From NCBI GenBank assembly GCA_001600635.1, contig BCKL01000003.1:571923-635922 (forward strand): a stretch of 64,000 nucleotides of DNA. Direction: 5' to 3'. The first letter of the stretch is position 1, and every line of letters begins with the position of its first letter. Made by a program: the position numbers and the translations under genes. This DNA comes from Leucosporidium creatinivorum (taxonomy: Eukaryota > Basidiomycota > Microbotryomycetes > Leucosporidiales > Leucosporidiaceae). Under the pieces are notes generated by a model, which made no database searches, was not told where the DNA came from, and saw only the letters and a list, made by a program, of their open reading frames with translations. This document shows positions 31,775 through 43,537 of the stretch, in pieces.

Positions 31775-34700
31775 ATGGACAGGTCGCCATCCTCGCTCGG
31801 ATCGTGCCAGCTGGACCGCCGAGCGACCGGCTCGCTCGCCTCCACCGACCTCTTTCCCCCTCCTCCTCGCCGGCCTCCGCCTCTTACCCATCAGCACCCA
31901 TTCTCTCCATCTCAAACACTCGAGCTACCTCGCCTCGCCTCGCCCAAGGGACTCTCGGCCATCGTCGAGTACGGCATCGCGGTGGGCGCTCGAGAGTCGC
32001 AGAGCGAGTCCTTCCTCTTTCCCCTCGCAGTCAGCTCTCAGCACCAGGACTCGAGCAGACAGCCGACCACTCTCGAGACCTCTTCCTTCGCACTCCAACC
32101 AGCTCCTCGACCTACACGCCCCCCGCCTTCTCGCCCTCCTCCGTCGCATCCTCCCCGTCGACAACCTTCGCTCGACTCATCAGAGGCGCTCGATCACTCG
32201 GTCGTCTCGGTCACGGATACCAGCGCTTCCATAGGTAGTCGAGCTGCTTCCCGCACGACTGCAGCTACCAGCGTCGTTCCCAGCTCGGCGGCGGTCGACG
32301 TCGAGAGGAGGAGTCAGCTCGGTCGAGGTCGGTTCTGGCGTCAGCAGTGCGAGAACTCGACTGGGCGATACTACGGGAAGGAGGAGGAGGAGCGATGGGA
32401 GGGGTGGACGCCGCGAAGGAGGACTAGTCGGAGGTCGGCCAGCGAGGAAGGGTGCGAGGACTCGGCGAGGGTTCACCTCCGCGCCGATAGCGCCGTCAAG
32501 ACTCTGCAGCAGATGATGTCGGGCGCATCAGCTCCTTCTACACACGGGCGCCCCCTCGCCGCGCCTATGCCGCCAGCAACTGCGCTTCCTCCTCCTCCGC
32601 CAGCGCTCCTTCCCACCCTTCCCCTCTTCATCGAACAGACATCCCGCTCGACGCCTGAACCGCCACGAATCTCGTCGGCGACCAGCATTCAAGCGCCTCC
32701 TAACCAGCCAGCGACCGTACACCAGACCTCGCAACCACGCTCAGGCTGGGATACCGAGAAGGCGGAGGGTCGACGAGCTCGGAGGGAGCGAAAGAGGGCA
32801 AAGAAGGCAGAGGGGAAGGCTGAGAGGCATAGGAAGCAGGCCCTCGAGAGCTATAAAGCGGCTCCTCATGCTGACGAGGCGAGAAGCGCTTCAGTGGAGC
32901 TCCCGGAGATCGAGACGCTGCTCGGCGGAGACAGCAATCGCTTCTCGCTCGGCACCGTGTTGCAGGAGCTGGAGGCTGCACAGGAGCGAGTAGCTCGGGT
33001 GAGCAGATTTACTTTCTCTCTCTCTGTTCTCCCATACCGATCGACCTCTCCGGTACACAGGGCGACTCAACTCCTCCTCGACCTCTGCCTTCTAGCAGCG
33101 GCGCCGCTGCTCGACCTACCCACCTCGCCATCGCCTCAGACGTAGCCGATCGGGCTCGGAACCTCTTCACTTCTCGCGGGAGGAGTCAGGAGGAGCAGCA
33201 GCCACAGGCGCGAGGCTTACGTCGCTGGTTCGGCCGCCGAGCTACTTCGACTCCAGCTGCCCCTTCCGTCGGTGCTCCTCCCTCCGAAGGATCCACTCGC
33301 TACCAGTCCTCGCCTTCTTTGACGAGACGGCCAGCCAATCGACTCAGGAAGCCCAAGCCGCCGCCTACGCAGGCCTGCGAGAGCGGTCGTTCAAAGGCTC
33401 GACGCCCTCCCTCTCCACCGAGCTCGCTGCCTGCCCATCCCCCTCAGCTTTCTCTCGAATTCCTCAAGCACGGCATAGGTACCGGAGAGCTCACTCCACC
33501 TTTCGAGGAAGTCCTTCGTCCTCGTCCAAGATCGCGATCCCTCCCGAGTCGTTCGCGTCCCTCGAACGTCGCCGTCAAGTCAGCTCCCAATCAGAGCCAC
33601 TCGCCACCACCTTCCTCCCTCCACATCTCTCCATCGCTGGCGCCGACCGTCTTCGATGCTCCGGTGGAGCGCCGCCTTCGTTCGAGGCGAGCAGCTCGGC
33701 GCGGAGACGGCGAGATCCGAGCAGCGCTCATCTCGAGCTGGCTAATGGGCGTCGCAGGAAGCGAGGGGGACGTTGAAGAGGAGCGGTCAATCTCCTCATT
33801 CTCACCTCGAGCCACGGTCTTGGGATTATTCGCGGAGGAGGAGCAGGAGCACGCCGAGGCTGCTCGCTCGTTGACGCCGGCTGTGCTCTTCGACGACATC
33901 TCAGCGACCAAAGACCCCCTTCCATCGCTCTTCCCGACCCCTCAGCCTCTTAGCATTACCTCTTTCCAGCGTACAGCGACTCTCAGCGCTCCCGACACGC
34001 TCAGCCCTCAACCCCACTTCGCCAAATTCTCCGAACCGCTCGACCTTCCCAGAACTCCTTCACTTCACGCTCGATATTCCAGCGACACTCCCACCCCCAT
34101 TCCGCCGACGCCAATACAGGACATCATGCCTTCCACGCCTCCTCGAGCTACCTCGACGCTCGGTCGTCACACGTCGCTGCGCGGTCGCATCTCCCCATTT
34201 CCGCTCTCCCCCATCCCCCTCAGCAGTCGATCCTCAAGCCCGATCCAGCCATTTGCAGCACCTCGTCCACCTCCCCCTGCTCCCATCGAGGAACTGAAGC
34301 CGAGCACGGCCCGAACTGAGCGAGCTGTCACCTTCGCCGACGAGCCTACATACGAGCGCAGCAAGACACAATCGAGCAGCAGTAGCGGTTTCACCACTTC
34401 GTCATCCGCCGACGCACATCTCTTCATCGACCGAAGCCTCGTCCCTCGCCGACCTCCTCGACCTCCCTCCGACATCCTCTTCCCTTCCTCAACTCCCTAC
34501 TCGCGCCTCCACCGCGCCTACCCTCGACCTCACAACATCCCCGAGCGAGCTCAGGTCCAGTTCGTCCCACCTACGCTCGTCCGAAGGAACCCCTCGCTCG
34601 TCCGAACCTCGGCGCTCAATGCTAGGAGGGACGATCCGCCTGCGCCGAGCAGCCGGAGCAGGAACGGGCTTCTGGCGGCTCGAGAGGAGACAGCGGCGAC

Positions 34701-34833
34701 GACCGACAACACGCGGCGAGCAAGTGCGACCAGTGACTCGAGCGAGGTGTGGGAGGGTCCGAAGCTGTTGACGCCTGGGGAAGCCAAGTCGTTGAGGTCG
34801 AGGCTGCTTCGCGCTTTACCGCAGGAGGGATGA
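31775..34833 (+). CDS. Large intrinsically disordered protein, unknown
   Basis: Not recognised. Exon 1 (from the ATG at 31775) and exon 2 are joined by one intron of about 60 nt at 33.00-33.06 kb (GTGAGC donor, GTACACAG acceptor), giving roughly 1,000 residues. The protein is dominated by Ser, Pro, Arg and Thr. A short possible coiled region is EGRRARRERKRAKKAEGKAE (about 32.8 kb) followed by ETLLGGDSNRFSLGTVLQEL. Another ordered-looking patch is GEIRAALISSWLMGVAGSE (33.7 kb). The C-terminal part has many Pro-directed Ser/Thr sites such as TPIPPTPIQ, and ends KLLTPGEAKSLRSRLLRALP. No signal peptide or membrane helix. Low complexity may reflect a scaffold or polarity protein, but nothing in the sequence decides this. 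Confidence 0.75.
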
Positions 34834-34969
34834 AGCAGGGAGGGCTACTACGCTGTCTGAAACTCGAAGCGTTGCTTCTGAACAAGAGCGAGAATCTCGA
34901 CGCTCGCGAGAGCAGCTCGCAAGGCGAAAGGCGCTCGAGTGCCGTTCATAAACTGTCCATGCATAACGT

Positions 34970-37900
34970 CTACACTAACAACCCATTCTTACGACGATAT
35001 GATACGACAAGATCTCCGCTCGACTTCCAATAGTACGCCCGGGCAGTAGCCAGCGTGACGTTCAGCGGCAGCAAAGTGTCGCCGACGAGGATCTCGATCT
35101 CTTGCTCGGGCTTGAAGTCGACCGAGGGCGTCGCCTTCTCTTCCTCTTCCTCCTCCAACACGGAGGGAGGCTGCACACCTGGTGCATGATCACCCGAGAT
35201 GCTGGGTGCTCGACTGAGGGAGCGAAGATCGAGCTTGTCGGCGATGTAGCCGGTGACCTTCTTGAGGCGGAGGTTGCGACTGGCGGTGAGGCGAGCGTTG
35301 CTGTGGGGGAGCAAAGTCAGCGAGTTGGAGTTGGAGCACGGATGTGCTGACGTACGTATTCGGCAGCTCGGGGAGCGCGATGTAGCCTTCGCCTTTCCAG
35401 GCTTGGATGAGGAAGGACTGCCGAAGGAAGATAGTGAGCGACGTGAGAGGAGTAGGACCGAGCGAACTACTCACAATCTTGGTGGGCTCCTTGGTGACGA
35501 CACGGTTGCCGAGTAAAAAGTCTAGCAGCCACAAGGGCGCTTTCTGCTCGAGCGCGCCGAGGTCGGCGTGACCTGTCCCGACGAGTCCACGATAGGTCAC
35601 GGCCCATGCTGCCCCCTGATCCTTCTCCTCCGAAATGATGAGCGCCATGTCGTTGCGGAGGGCGAGCGATGGAGCGTCGAGAGGACCACAGGGTTCGAGC
35701 GGACGCGAGAAGACCGTTTCGAGGATGAGGTGCTGCTGCTGCTCCTCGATGGTGCGTTTCTATTGGTGTAGAGGGTCAGCCGAGATCGAGCATAGCATTA
35801 GAGACTGTAGCTTACCTCCTCGGTGTCTGCAGTGGTCTCAGGTGCGTTCGAAGTGAAGGTAGGGAGATCCGTCTCGACGGTCGGTCGCTTCGAATTCTTG
35901 CCGAATTGGCGAAGGCGACCCATGAGAGTGCCGCCTGGAGTAGGCGTAGGTGCAGGGAGACCTGTGGGCGTCCGAGCTGGGAGAGAGGACGTCTGCCCAC
36001 CGACAGGAGATGGCTCGGTCGCTGGCGGAAGCGAGAAGTAGTCGCCTTCTCCACGACCAGCGGTGGGTGTCCGCAGGCCGGTGGGTGTACTACTTACTGG
36101 CCAAGCAGCGGCGGGATCGAACGGCCTCGGCGTACCGCCTGGTGACTGAGGGATGGGAGCGAGGTCGAAGAGAGGGCCGCGAGGCGACAAGCCCGGGGGA
36201 GGGAGAGGAACGCTGGGAAGGAGGGCTTTCTTGAGGGCTGGAGTGGCGAGAGCGATGGTCATACCAGGAGATTTGAGAGTAGCGGACGAGAGAGGAGGAG
36301 CGGAAAGGCCGGAGAGCGAGATGAAGTTGGGCGCCGAGTCCGGGCGTAGTTTGCCGACCATGGGCGTTCCTCCTCCCGCTCGTAGCTCCATCTCGGCCTC
36401 GATAAAGCCCTGTCATCGAAGAAACATGTGAGCAAGTCTCACAGGGCGCAAGATCGGGAGCAGACTCACGTCGAAGAGATGCCTGAGCACCCACTTGCCG
36501 AGCAGCAGGCGATGGTCCGGAGGGAACTCTCCCGGCTCTCCTGCCCCTGACTCGTCCGCATAGACTTCTGCATCGAACACTCGCGCCTCCTCCAAGTGCA
36601 CCGTGAGCGACCCTACTCGCGTGTCGCACTTGCACCAACTCGGCACCGAAGCCGCCTCGCCTTCGATTCTCTCGCGCACGTACTCGAGCACGTCGGCGCC
36701 GGCGACCGAGTCCGAGCCTGCACTGCCCGATCCGCTGACACTCGAAACGGCGTCCGAAGGTCTCCTGGAAGCGAGGCTGATCTCGTCGGGCGCGAAGACG
36801 CCGAGACAGCGTCCTTGAACGATGTCCCACAGCGCTACCTCGTCCTCCGTATCGATAGTGAGGACGTGTCGCCGATCGTTGAGGATCTCGCAGCGTACGA
36901 GACCGTGCCGACCTTGTATCACGTCGTCAGGCTCGGCGCGGAGGGGTGTCGCCTCGTTGCAGCCCTCGCGGTCGAGGTAGTCGCGGCGGGCGATGTTGGT
37001 GGGATGAGGAGCTGGATCGTGAGCACCTTCGGTGATGCTCTGAGGGCGACGACCGAAGGAAGACGGCGAAGTCGAGGCGTTTGGTCGAGTGCCGAATTGG
37101 GGGACGGAGAGGGCGGAAGCCGAGGAGTAGATGGTGGCGGCGTCGGGATCATGCGTGCGACTGTTGAAGGCGGGAGAGAAGTAGGTATCTTCTGGGGTGA
37201 TGAGGGGGACGAGGGAGTCGTAGGGAATGTCGAAGAGGGTGGTGGAGTGGCCGTTCATCGAGCTGCTCGAGTGATGGTACTGGAGAAGGCTCGGTCGACT
37301 AGTTTGGCTTGCTGATGAGGTGGCGGCAGGTCGAGTGCGAAGGGATGAGGGTCGTCCGACACCGGGTTGAGCTGCAGCGATGAGAGAGTGAGGCGTAGGG
37401 GAGGAAGTCGTCCGCGAGAGGCTAGAGGTGAGCCCTTCGAGGAAGCTGACGGTCGGTCCTCCAACGCGGTCGCGCTCTGGCCAGGCATCAGGCGGGCTTT
37501 CGGCGGGCGGCGTACTCGAGCGAAGCTCCCGACCCTCGGGAATGTCGCCTGCCGGACGAGTAGAAATGGCGCCTGCTCGACGGCTCCGTGGGACGACATC
37601 TTTCCATCGCTTGACGCTGCTACTTCCTCCAGCAGTCCAGACCATCGTGTCGTCCTGAGCGACGAGCTGAGTGATGCCCTCGCAGCCCGAGCGACCTTCG
37701 CGCTCGTCCTCGGGGCCGTCGCGAGCGAGGAGAATACACTCGCCCTCGCCGGGGTCGCCAGTGCCCTCGAGGTCAATCTTGCAGACGTTTCCGGCGCGGT
37801 CGCCCGAGTAGAAGATCTCGAGTGTCGGGTGTTGGGAAAAGAGGGACCAGACGGCGGAGGAATGGTGCGAGAAGGTGTGAAGGCACTTCTGAGCGCTGAG

Positions 37901-39342
37901 TGACCAAAGCTTGACAGTCGAATCGGACGAGGCCGAGAGAAGCTGTAGGGTAGCGCCAATCGTCAGCGATCGAGTAAGCGAAAGCTCTCATCGCCGAAGA
38001 CGAACCCATTTGCCCTCCTCCCCAATGAACACGCCGCGAACATTGTCCGTGTGACCGCCGAGACGAGCTACCTGACGTCGAGAGCGAGGATCCCAGACGC
38101 GAACGACCCGTTCTGGCGTTCCAGCGGCGAGAAGCGATCCGGAAGGAGTGGTCGCGAGCGAGTAGACCGAGGCCGGTGGGCTGGGAAGCTCGACTGCAGG
38201 ACAGGACATGGTCAGCGAGGGGAGCGGAATCGAGCACCAGTGACCTCTACTCACGAACCGAGCTCGACCTGCCCTCTCCTATATCCCAGAGCCGGATCTT
38301 GCGGTCGAAGCCCCCGCTGGCGACCCAATGCGCATCCCGAGCAGCGGCTAGGCAGCGAACGTAGTCTCCGTGACGACCGACCTGCATGGGAGTTACTTGA
38401 TCCTCATGACTTGATGAATGAGGGTTCCAGGCGAGGACGAGAGAGTCGGAGGAGGCGGAGACGACTGCGAAGGGCGAAGGTCAGCTGAGGTTTGAGGCGA
38501 AACGGGATCACAGCAGCATACGCGTGCGGTTGTAGTTGCACAGAACGATGTCGTTGATCCACTGTGGGGCCGTGAAAGGTCAGCTACAACTCTCCAGCGG
38601 CGGAGCCAAGACGACGCACATCGGTGTGGCTCTGCAGCGCCTGCCTGAAGGTGTTCTTCGGCGCCGGAGTGGTATTGACACGCTCAGCATCAATCTCCCA
38701 GCGATCTTCTATCGGTAGCGAGTCGTCCCCAGCTCCCTCGGCCGCTCCGTCTCTGGCGGTCGACTCGCGCCTCGGCCTTGTGCCGTTGCCCCGCGATGAG
38801 GTCCTCCTCCTCGATGCGACCGACATGGGTCGCTGGCCGAGGTCATCCAATCCTAGCTGATCCATAGCAGCGACCGTCTCGCGCTCGCCGTCCGAGACGT
38901 CGAGGTCCGAATCCGAATCGTTGACGTCCTCGTCGGGATCGCGCCTGCCGTAAGCTGTACGGCGGCGCTTCGTAGGCAGACCCAGCTCCCACGAGCAGAG
39001 TAGGCCGTCTCTCGCTCCCGTGTAGAGGATGCCGTCGGGCGACGTCTCGCCGTCCCCGCTGCTCCGGCTAGACGATCCTCCCCCCGATAATGCGGTCGAG
39101 AAGTCGAGGGCGAGAGCTTGCACGGCTAGCCTATGGCGAGGATGAGCTGCATCCTGCTCCTGCGCAAACTTGGCGAGATGTGGGCTGGGAAGTCGGCCTG
39201 GTCGCTGCGAGTAGAGGGGCGCGCACAACCCCATGCGCGAGACGCCTGGCTCGGGGAGCGAGAGAAGCGGCGGAGGAGCGGATGGCGGTGGGAGGACGTA
39301 GCTGACCCGCCGCGGGAGAGGCGGAGGTAACGGCGCCGCCAT
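34970..39342 (-). CDS. WDR48: WD-repeat protein, WDR48/UAF1 family
   Basis: Cofactor of Ubp/USP1-type deubiquitinases; the fission-yeast relatives are Bun62/Bun107. The N-terminus (MAAPLPPPLPRRVSYVLPPP) leads into WD repeats: DGILYTGARDGLLCSWEL, VVSASSDSLVLAWNPH, HWVASGGFDRKIRLWDI, LLAAGTPERVVRVWDPRS, LLSASSDSTVKLWSL, LEIFYSGDRAGNVCKIDL and MVWTAGGSSSVKRWKDV, with a further blade RRHVLTIDTEDEVALWDI after a Ser-rich insert. The C-terminal DUF3337 part has HRLLLGKWVLRHLFDV, KAPLWLLDFLLGNRVVTKEP, FLIQAWKGEGYIALPELPN and LRLKKVTGYIADKLDLRSLS, ending RRKNGLLV at 34970-34972. A large acidic/Ser insert sits between blades 1 and 2, and a Pro-rich insert within the C-terminal part. Start ATG at 39340-39342. 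About ten introns. Confidence 0.92.
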
Positions 39343-39640
39343 GTCGAGCGTTGGAGGGGGAGAGGGAGAGGGCGGAGGAGCGGAGGGCCGCCGGTGAAGG
39401 TGCAGAGCGGGAGAGAGTCCACTGCTGGGCCCTGTAGGGTATCAAAAGAGTGCTGCCGGATGCGACTGAAGACCGAGAGAGCAAAAGACGAGATGAGGGA
39501 GAGAGGGAGAGAGCCGACTCGAGTACTCGAGCTGTAAGCGGGGTCGAGCGATCTCGAACCGAAGTCGAAGTTGTACTGAAACGATGGTGTTGCAAGACGG
39601 ATGCAAAGCTGCGTGGGTACTACATATAACAAGGTAACGT

Positions 39641-42600
39641 CTAGCCTCGGTGATTGCCCATCTCTCCCTGTCTTCTCGCTTTCGCCTTCTGCTCCTTCTT
39701 CTTCCTCTCGACGTCCTCGGAAGCTGACGTGCGCCGGACAGCGAAGAAGTCGTCCTCGCCAGAGCCTTGCCTGCGGCGGACCATCACCGACCATCCTTGT
39801 TGACCTGCAAGCCGAGGGATGAGCATCTTGCCTCAGCGCTTCGGCGAAGGGGAGCCCTTTGACTTACGCTCGACTGGAAGGTAGCAAGGGCGCACAGGTG
39901 GGAAGTTGGCTGGATTGATGGACGGGTTGGCTTCGAGGAAGGTGTCGAGGTGAGAGAAGCCGCGCTTCTTCTCGAGATGGGCGATCATGCGAGCTTCCTT
40001 CTCGAAGAACACTGGCGAGGACACCACAAGTCAGCTCTGCTTGCGCTCGTGGCGAGCTCAGTGATATCACGGCTCACTCATGGTCCAGACGATGTCGAGA
40101 GGTGGGAATTCGGCGAGCCCCATAGCTTGCCTATCGGCGTTGAGCATGCGGCGGTCGTCTTCCACTCGCTGGAAGAGAGCTTGTATGAGGATGGTACTGT
40201 AATGGGACGAGGCAAAGGGGTCAGCAACAGCTCGCCTTAGAGCGGCAGGCAAGCGAATCGACTTACGTCGCGTCGAAGACCTCTCCCATGGCCTGCTAGA
40301 GAAGGGAATGATCAGACCAAGAGCTCTGATGGTAGATGCAGAGGCTGTAATCACCCATGGTACGACCACTGCGAGGAACAAGCTTCCAACGAGGGTCTGC
40401 GAGATGCAGGGACAGAGTCAGCTCGATTGTCGGCGAAGGCGAAAGTCGACGCTGGAGGCAACTCACATCCCACTCGGCGATTATGAAGCCCACGACGTCC
40501 TTGTTTGCTCGCAGAGTAATGCGCGAGGGGTCGGCCGGGGGAAGCTCGAGCGGCTGAGATCCCTTGCGAGGGTTCGGAGTGCACGAACGAAGGGCGAGAT
40601 ATCTACGAGCCGATTCGGTCAGCTTTGGGCTCGGATCGAGATGAGACGTAAAGATCAGTACCGCCGGACGTTGCGCTCGCGCTCGATGTCCTACGAAGGG
40701 CAACACCAGTCAGCGCGTCGTCGAAGAGAGCCACAGGGTCGACGAAGGCTCACCACCTTGATCATGGGCTCGATCGCGGACCAACCTCTCGCCGCCCATA
40801 CTTTGACCTCTGGAAACGACTTGACGACGGCGCTCTGCTGCTCGAAGACCTCGGGAATGCAGATGCCGGAGAACACTAGAGCGCGAGCAGATTAGCAAGG
40901 CGGAACGAGCGCCGAAACAACGTCGGACGAGGAGGAGCTGCTCACTAGTGTTGGAGAAAATGGCTTGACAGATGTCGGCGACTTCGTTGACCTCGTTGCG
41001 AGGGATCTCGGTGACCGAATGCACATCGCTGGGCAAGCAAGGCGGGTCAGCGCTGCTCTCGGCTCAACACAAGACCGGGCTGACTTACTAGAACATGTCC
41101 GAGAGAGCACCAAGACGAAGATGTGACAGCGAGCATGTCTTGCGTCCGTTCGTGAAGAGCTCCTTCGACCTCCACTTGCCGACGCCCAGCCTCGCTCCTC
41201 CTCCCCCGCCACAATCGCTGCACCTCCGGTAACGGTCGTCGCAGCGAGAGCAGACGATCTCGATCTGAAACTCGATGCTCGTTTGCTGGTCGTTGGCGAC
41301 GACCGAGCCCGTCGCAATGTCGCGAAGGCAGACATCGCAAGCGTTGATCGCTTGAGCGCTGGTGTCGGTGCGCTTGTGGCGCTTGCGGAACGAGGTGGTC
41401 GCTTTGGCGGGCTTGGAAGAAGGTCCACCAGAGGGATCGTTGCTGTTGGCGGACGGGGAAACCGAAGGATCGCACTTGAGGCAGGTGAAGACGGCGGCGT
41501 GAGGGACGTCGAGCTCGGCCGGCTGACCGCGAAGGATGAGTCTCGCGATGGGGTCACCGCAGGTAACGCAGTCGGCCATGAGGTCGGCCGTAATCCTCTT
41601 GCTGCCCTTGCGAGTCGCCCGAGCCTGCAGCTGGCCCGCGGGAGGCTGGGAGCCTCCGACGTCGGCGCCCTTGCCCACCGTCGCCGCAACACGAGCTCGC
41701 TTAGATGCGGCGACGGGTTGCGCGAGAAGGGTGCGGTTGGCCTCCGCAAAGTCTACTGGGGTGGAATTCGAAGGGGCTGGGAGGGCTGCTGAGGTGGACG
41801 GGAGAGTGGCCGAAGGGGAAGGGAGCGGGAAGGTGGAGGGCTCGGTGGCGAATGATGGCTGGCGAGTGTGGTCGTTGTTCCTGACATCTTGCGGTGAGTG
41901 CTCCTGGGTCCCATACGAGGCGTCGGTGCTCTGCGAGCGACACAGACGAGTCAGCGTTGGCGAGAATAGCGACCGCCGAGCTTCCGAGCTCACTGGTGTG
42001 CTCTCATAAGCTCCGTAGGTAGACTCTGGTGCATAGTTCTGTTGCGGAGGATACTGTTGCTGTTGTGAAGGGTATTGTTGCTGCTGAAATGGGGGCTGCT
42101 GGCTGTAACCCGACTGAGGAAGCAGCTGGGGAAGCTGAGGCCAATGGGGCGTGGAGGCGAACAGCGGTCGTCCGTATTGGTCGACACCGGGGGGTGTAGG
42201 AGGGTAGGGAAAAGACTGTGGCGGTGGAGGAGCCTGCAGGCCGTAGGGATGCGAAGGCGTGAAGGTCGGGTAGGGTGCGAAGTCCTGCGCCGTCGGTGCT
42301 GGCTGCAGAAGCGGTCCAGGCTGGTACGAGTTGCGCCGTGCACAGTCGGGGTTTGTCGGCGGTTGCTGAGCGTACTGATCAGGATAGAAGGTGTTGGGAT
42401 CGTGATGAGTGGAAAGTGCGGAAGAGGGATGCGGAGGATTGAAGGAGGGCGCCGAGCCGGGTGGAGGAGGGTACGAGGCGTAGGTCGACGGGTAAGATGG
42501 TGCTATTGAGCTGAAGGGAAGCGCCTGCGACGAGGGCACCTCGGTCGGCGAGAGAGACGACTCTCCGACGAGGCCAGATGGGAAGGCGCCTCCTCCGTAG

Positions 42601-43124
42601 CCTGACCCGCTGCTGTTGAAGCCAGCATCGGCAGAGTACGCCCACTCGTTCGTCGACCACTGCTGTCCTCCCGGCTGCTGCTGCTGTTGCTGATACGGCT
42701 GAGATTGAGGGAGCTGCTCGGCGCGCGAAGACGTCGGCGTCGGCAGCGAGGCGTAGGGAGCTTGCGCTTCAGTCGTCGTCCCGCCGAGACCCCAGGCGTC
42801 GAGCAGCCCACTAGCAGCCTGCAGTTGACGATCTGTAGTCCTCGCCGAGATCTCCTGCTCTCATCTGGTGATCAGTGGTGGCCCTTCTCACAGAGCCCGA
42901 ACGCGAGACGCACCTCTTGACGAGCCGCTCGCTGAAAGGGAGTCACGCGGGTCAGCTCTGGCGGGTAGATAGCGATATGTAGGCCAGAAACTCGCCTGCT
43001 TCGACAGATCTGGATACTGAGCTTGGAGATCCTGCAGCTGGCTCCATTCGTCGCCAGCCCGACGGCTATCCAGCATCTCCCATCCTGCCTGATTCTGATC
43101 CTGAGACGCCTGGGGCGGAGGCAT
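39641..43124 (-). CDS. Conserved-looking Cys-rich protein of unknown function
   Basis: Not named. Four parts are visible. (1) An N-terminal MPPPQASQDQNQAGWEMLDS exon, an 18-nt micro-exon (RAARQE) and a helical continuation. (2) A Gln/Pro/Tyr-rich low-complexity region. (3) A zinc-binding-like block with paired cysteines: CVTCGDP, TCLKCDP, ACDVCLRD, VCSRCDDRYRRCSDCGGG, then GARLGVGKWRSKELF and CSLSHLRLGALSDMFYDV. (4) A C-terminal globular part with VFEQQSAVVKSFPEVKVWAA, WSAIEPMIKVDIERERNVRR, KDVVGFIIAEWDV (acetyltransferase-like core strand, tentative) and FPPLDIVWTMSVFFEKEARM. It ends with a basic tail at 39641. The combination of Cys pairs, a Tyr/Gln low-complexity region and nuclear-type basic tail hints at a nucleic-acid role, which is only inference. 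The gene is large, about 1,000 residues, with at least ten introns. Confidence 0.75.
42914..42931 (-). other. 18-nt micro-exon beside a GC-AG intron
   Basis: Codes RAARQE in frame between LQAQYPDLSKQ and EISARTTDRQLQ. The upstream intron (42932-42995) has a GCGAGT donor and a CTTTCAG acceptor with a CTGAC branch; the downstream intron (42855-42913) has GTGCGT and GAGCAG. Retaining the upstream intron would also keep an open frame for a while, so transcript evidence is needed. Confidence 0.55.
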
Positions 43125-43537
43125 GTTGTACGCCAGCCCTTCCGTTAGCGATGCCGCTGAGGTGAGAATCGAACGATGTGAATAAGGAAGGGGAGAGAGA
43201 GAGAGGCCAAGGGCAAGATCACTGCCAGGCCCAAGGCTCGGGCGTGTAATAAGATCTATATCGAGGAAAGGTTCCCAATCGCAGAGAAGTCCTTGTCATT
43301 ACGCTCGAAGGAAGCCTAAGTTGCACTGCACATCTTAGCGATCTGCTGCTTGAACTCCCCGCCATCGCCGAACGCCGAGCTCGCGACCAGCCCCTCGCTC
43401 GCTCGACTTCCCTTCGCCTCGACTGTACTACAGCTTTCAACTTCAACCTCAACTGCACAACAGGAGAGCTCATTTCCCACCTACGTCTCTAACATACAAC
43501 AATGCCCTCAGCGAGCTCCCTTCGGCTCCGACTCGGC

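Noticed and set aside
36596-37315. Long plus-strand open frame inside the WDR48 gene
   Set aside because: It is antisense to clear WD-repeat and DUF3337 exons, has no motif of its own, and is explained by GC-rich codon bias.
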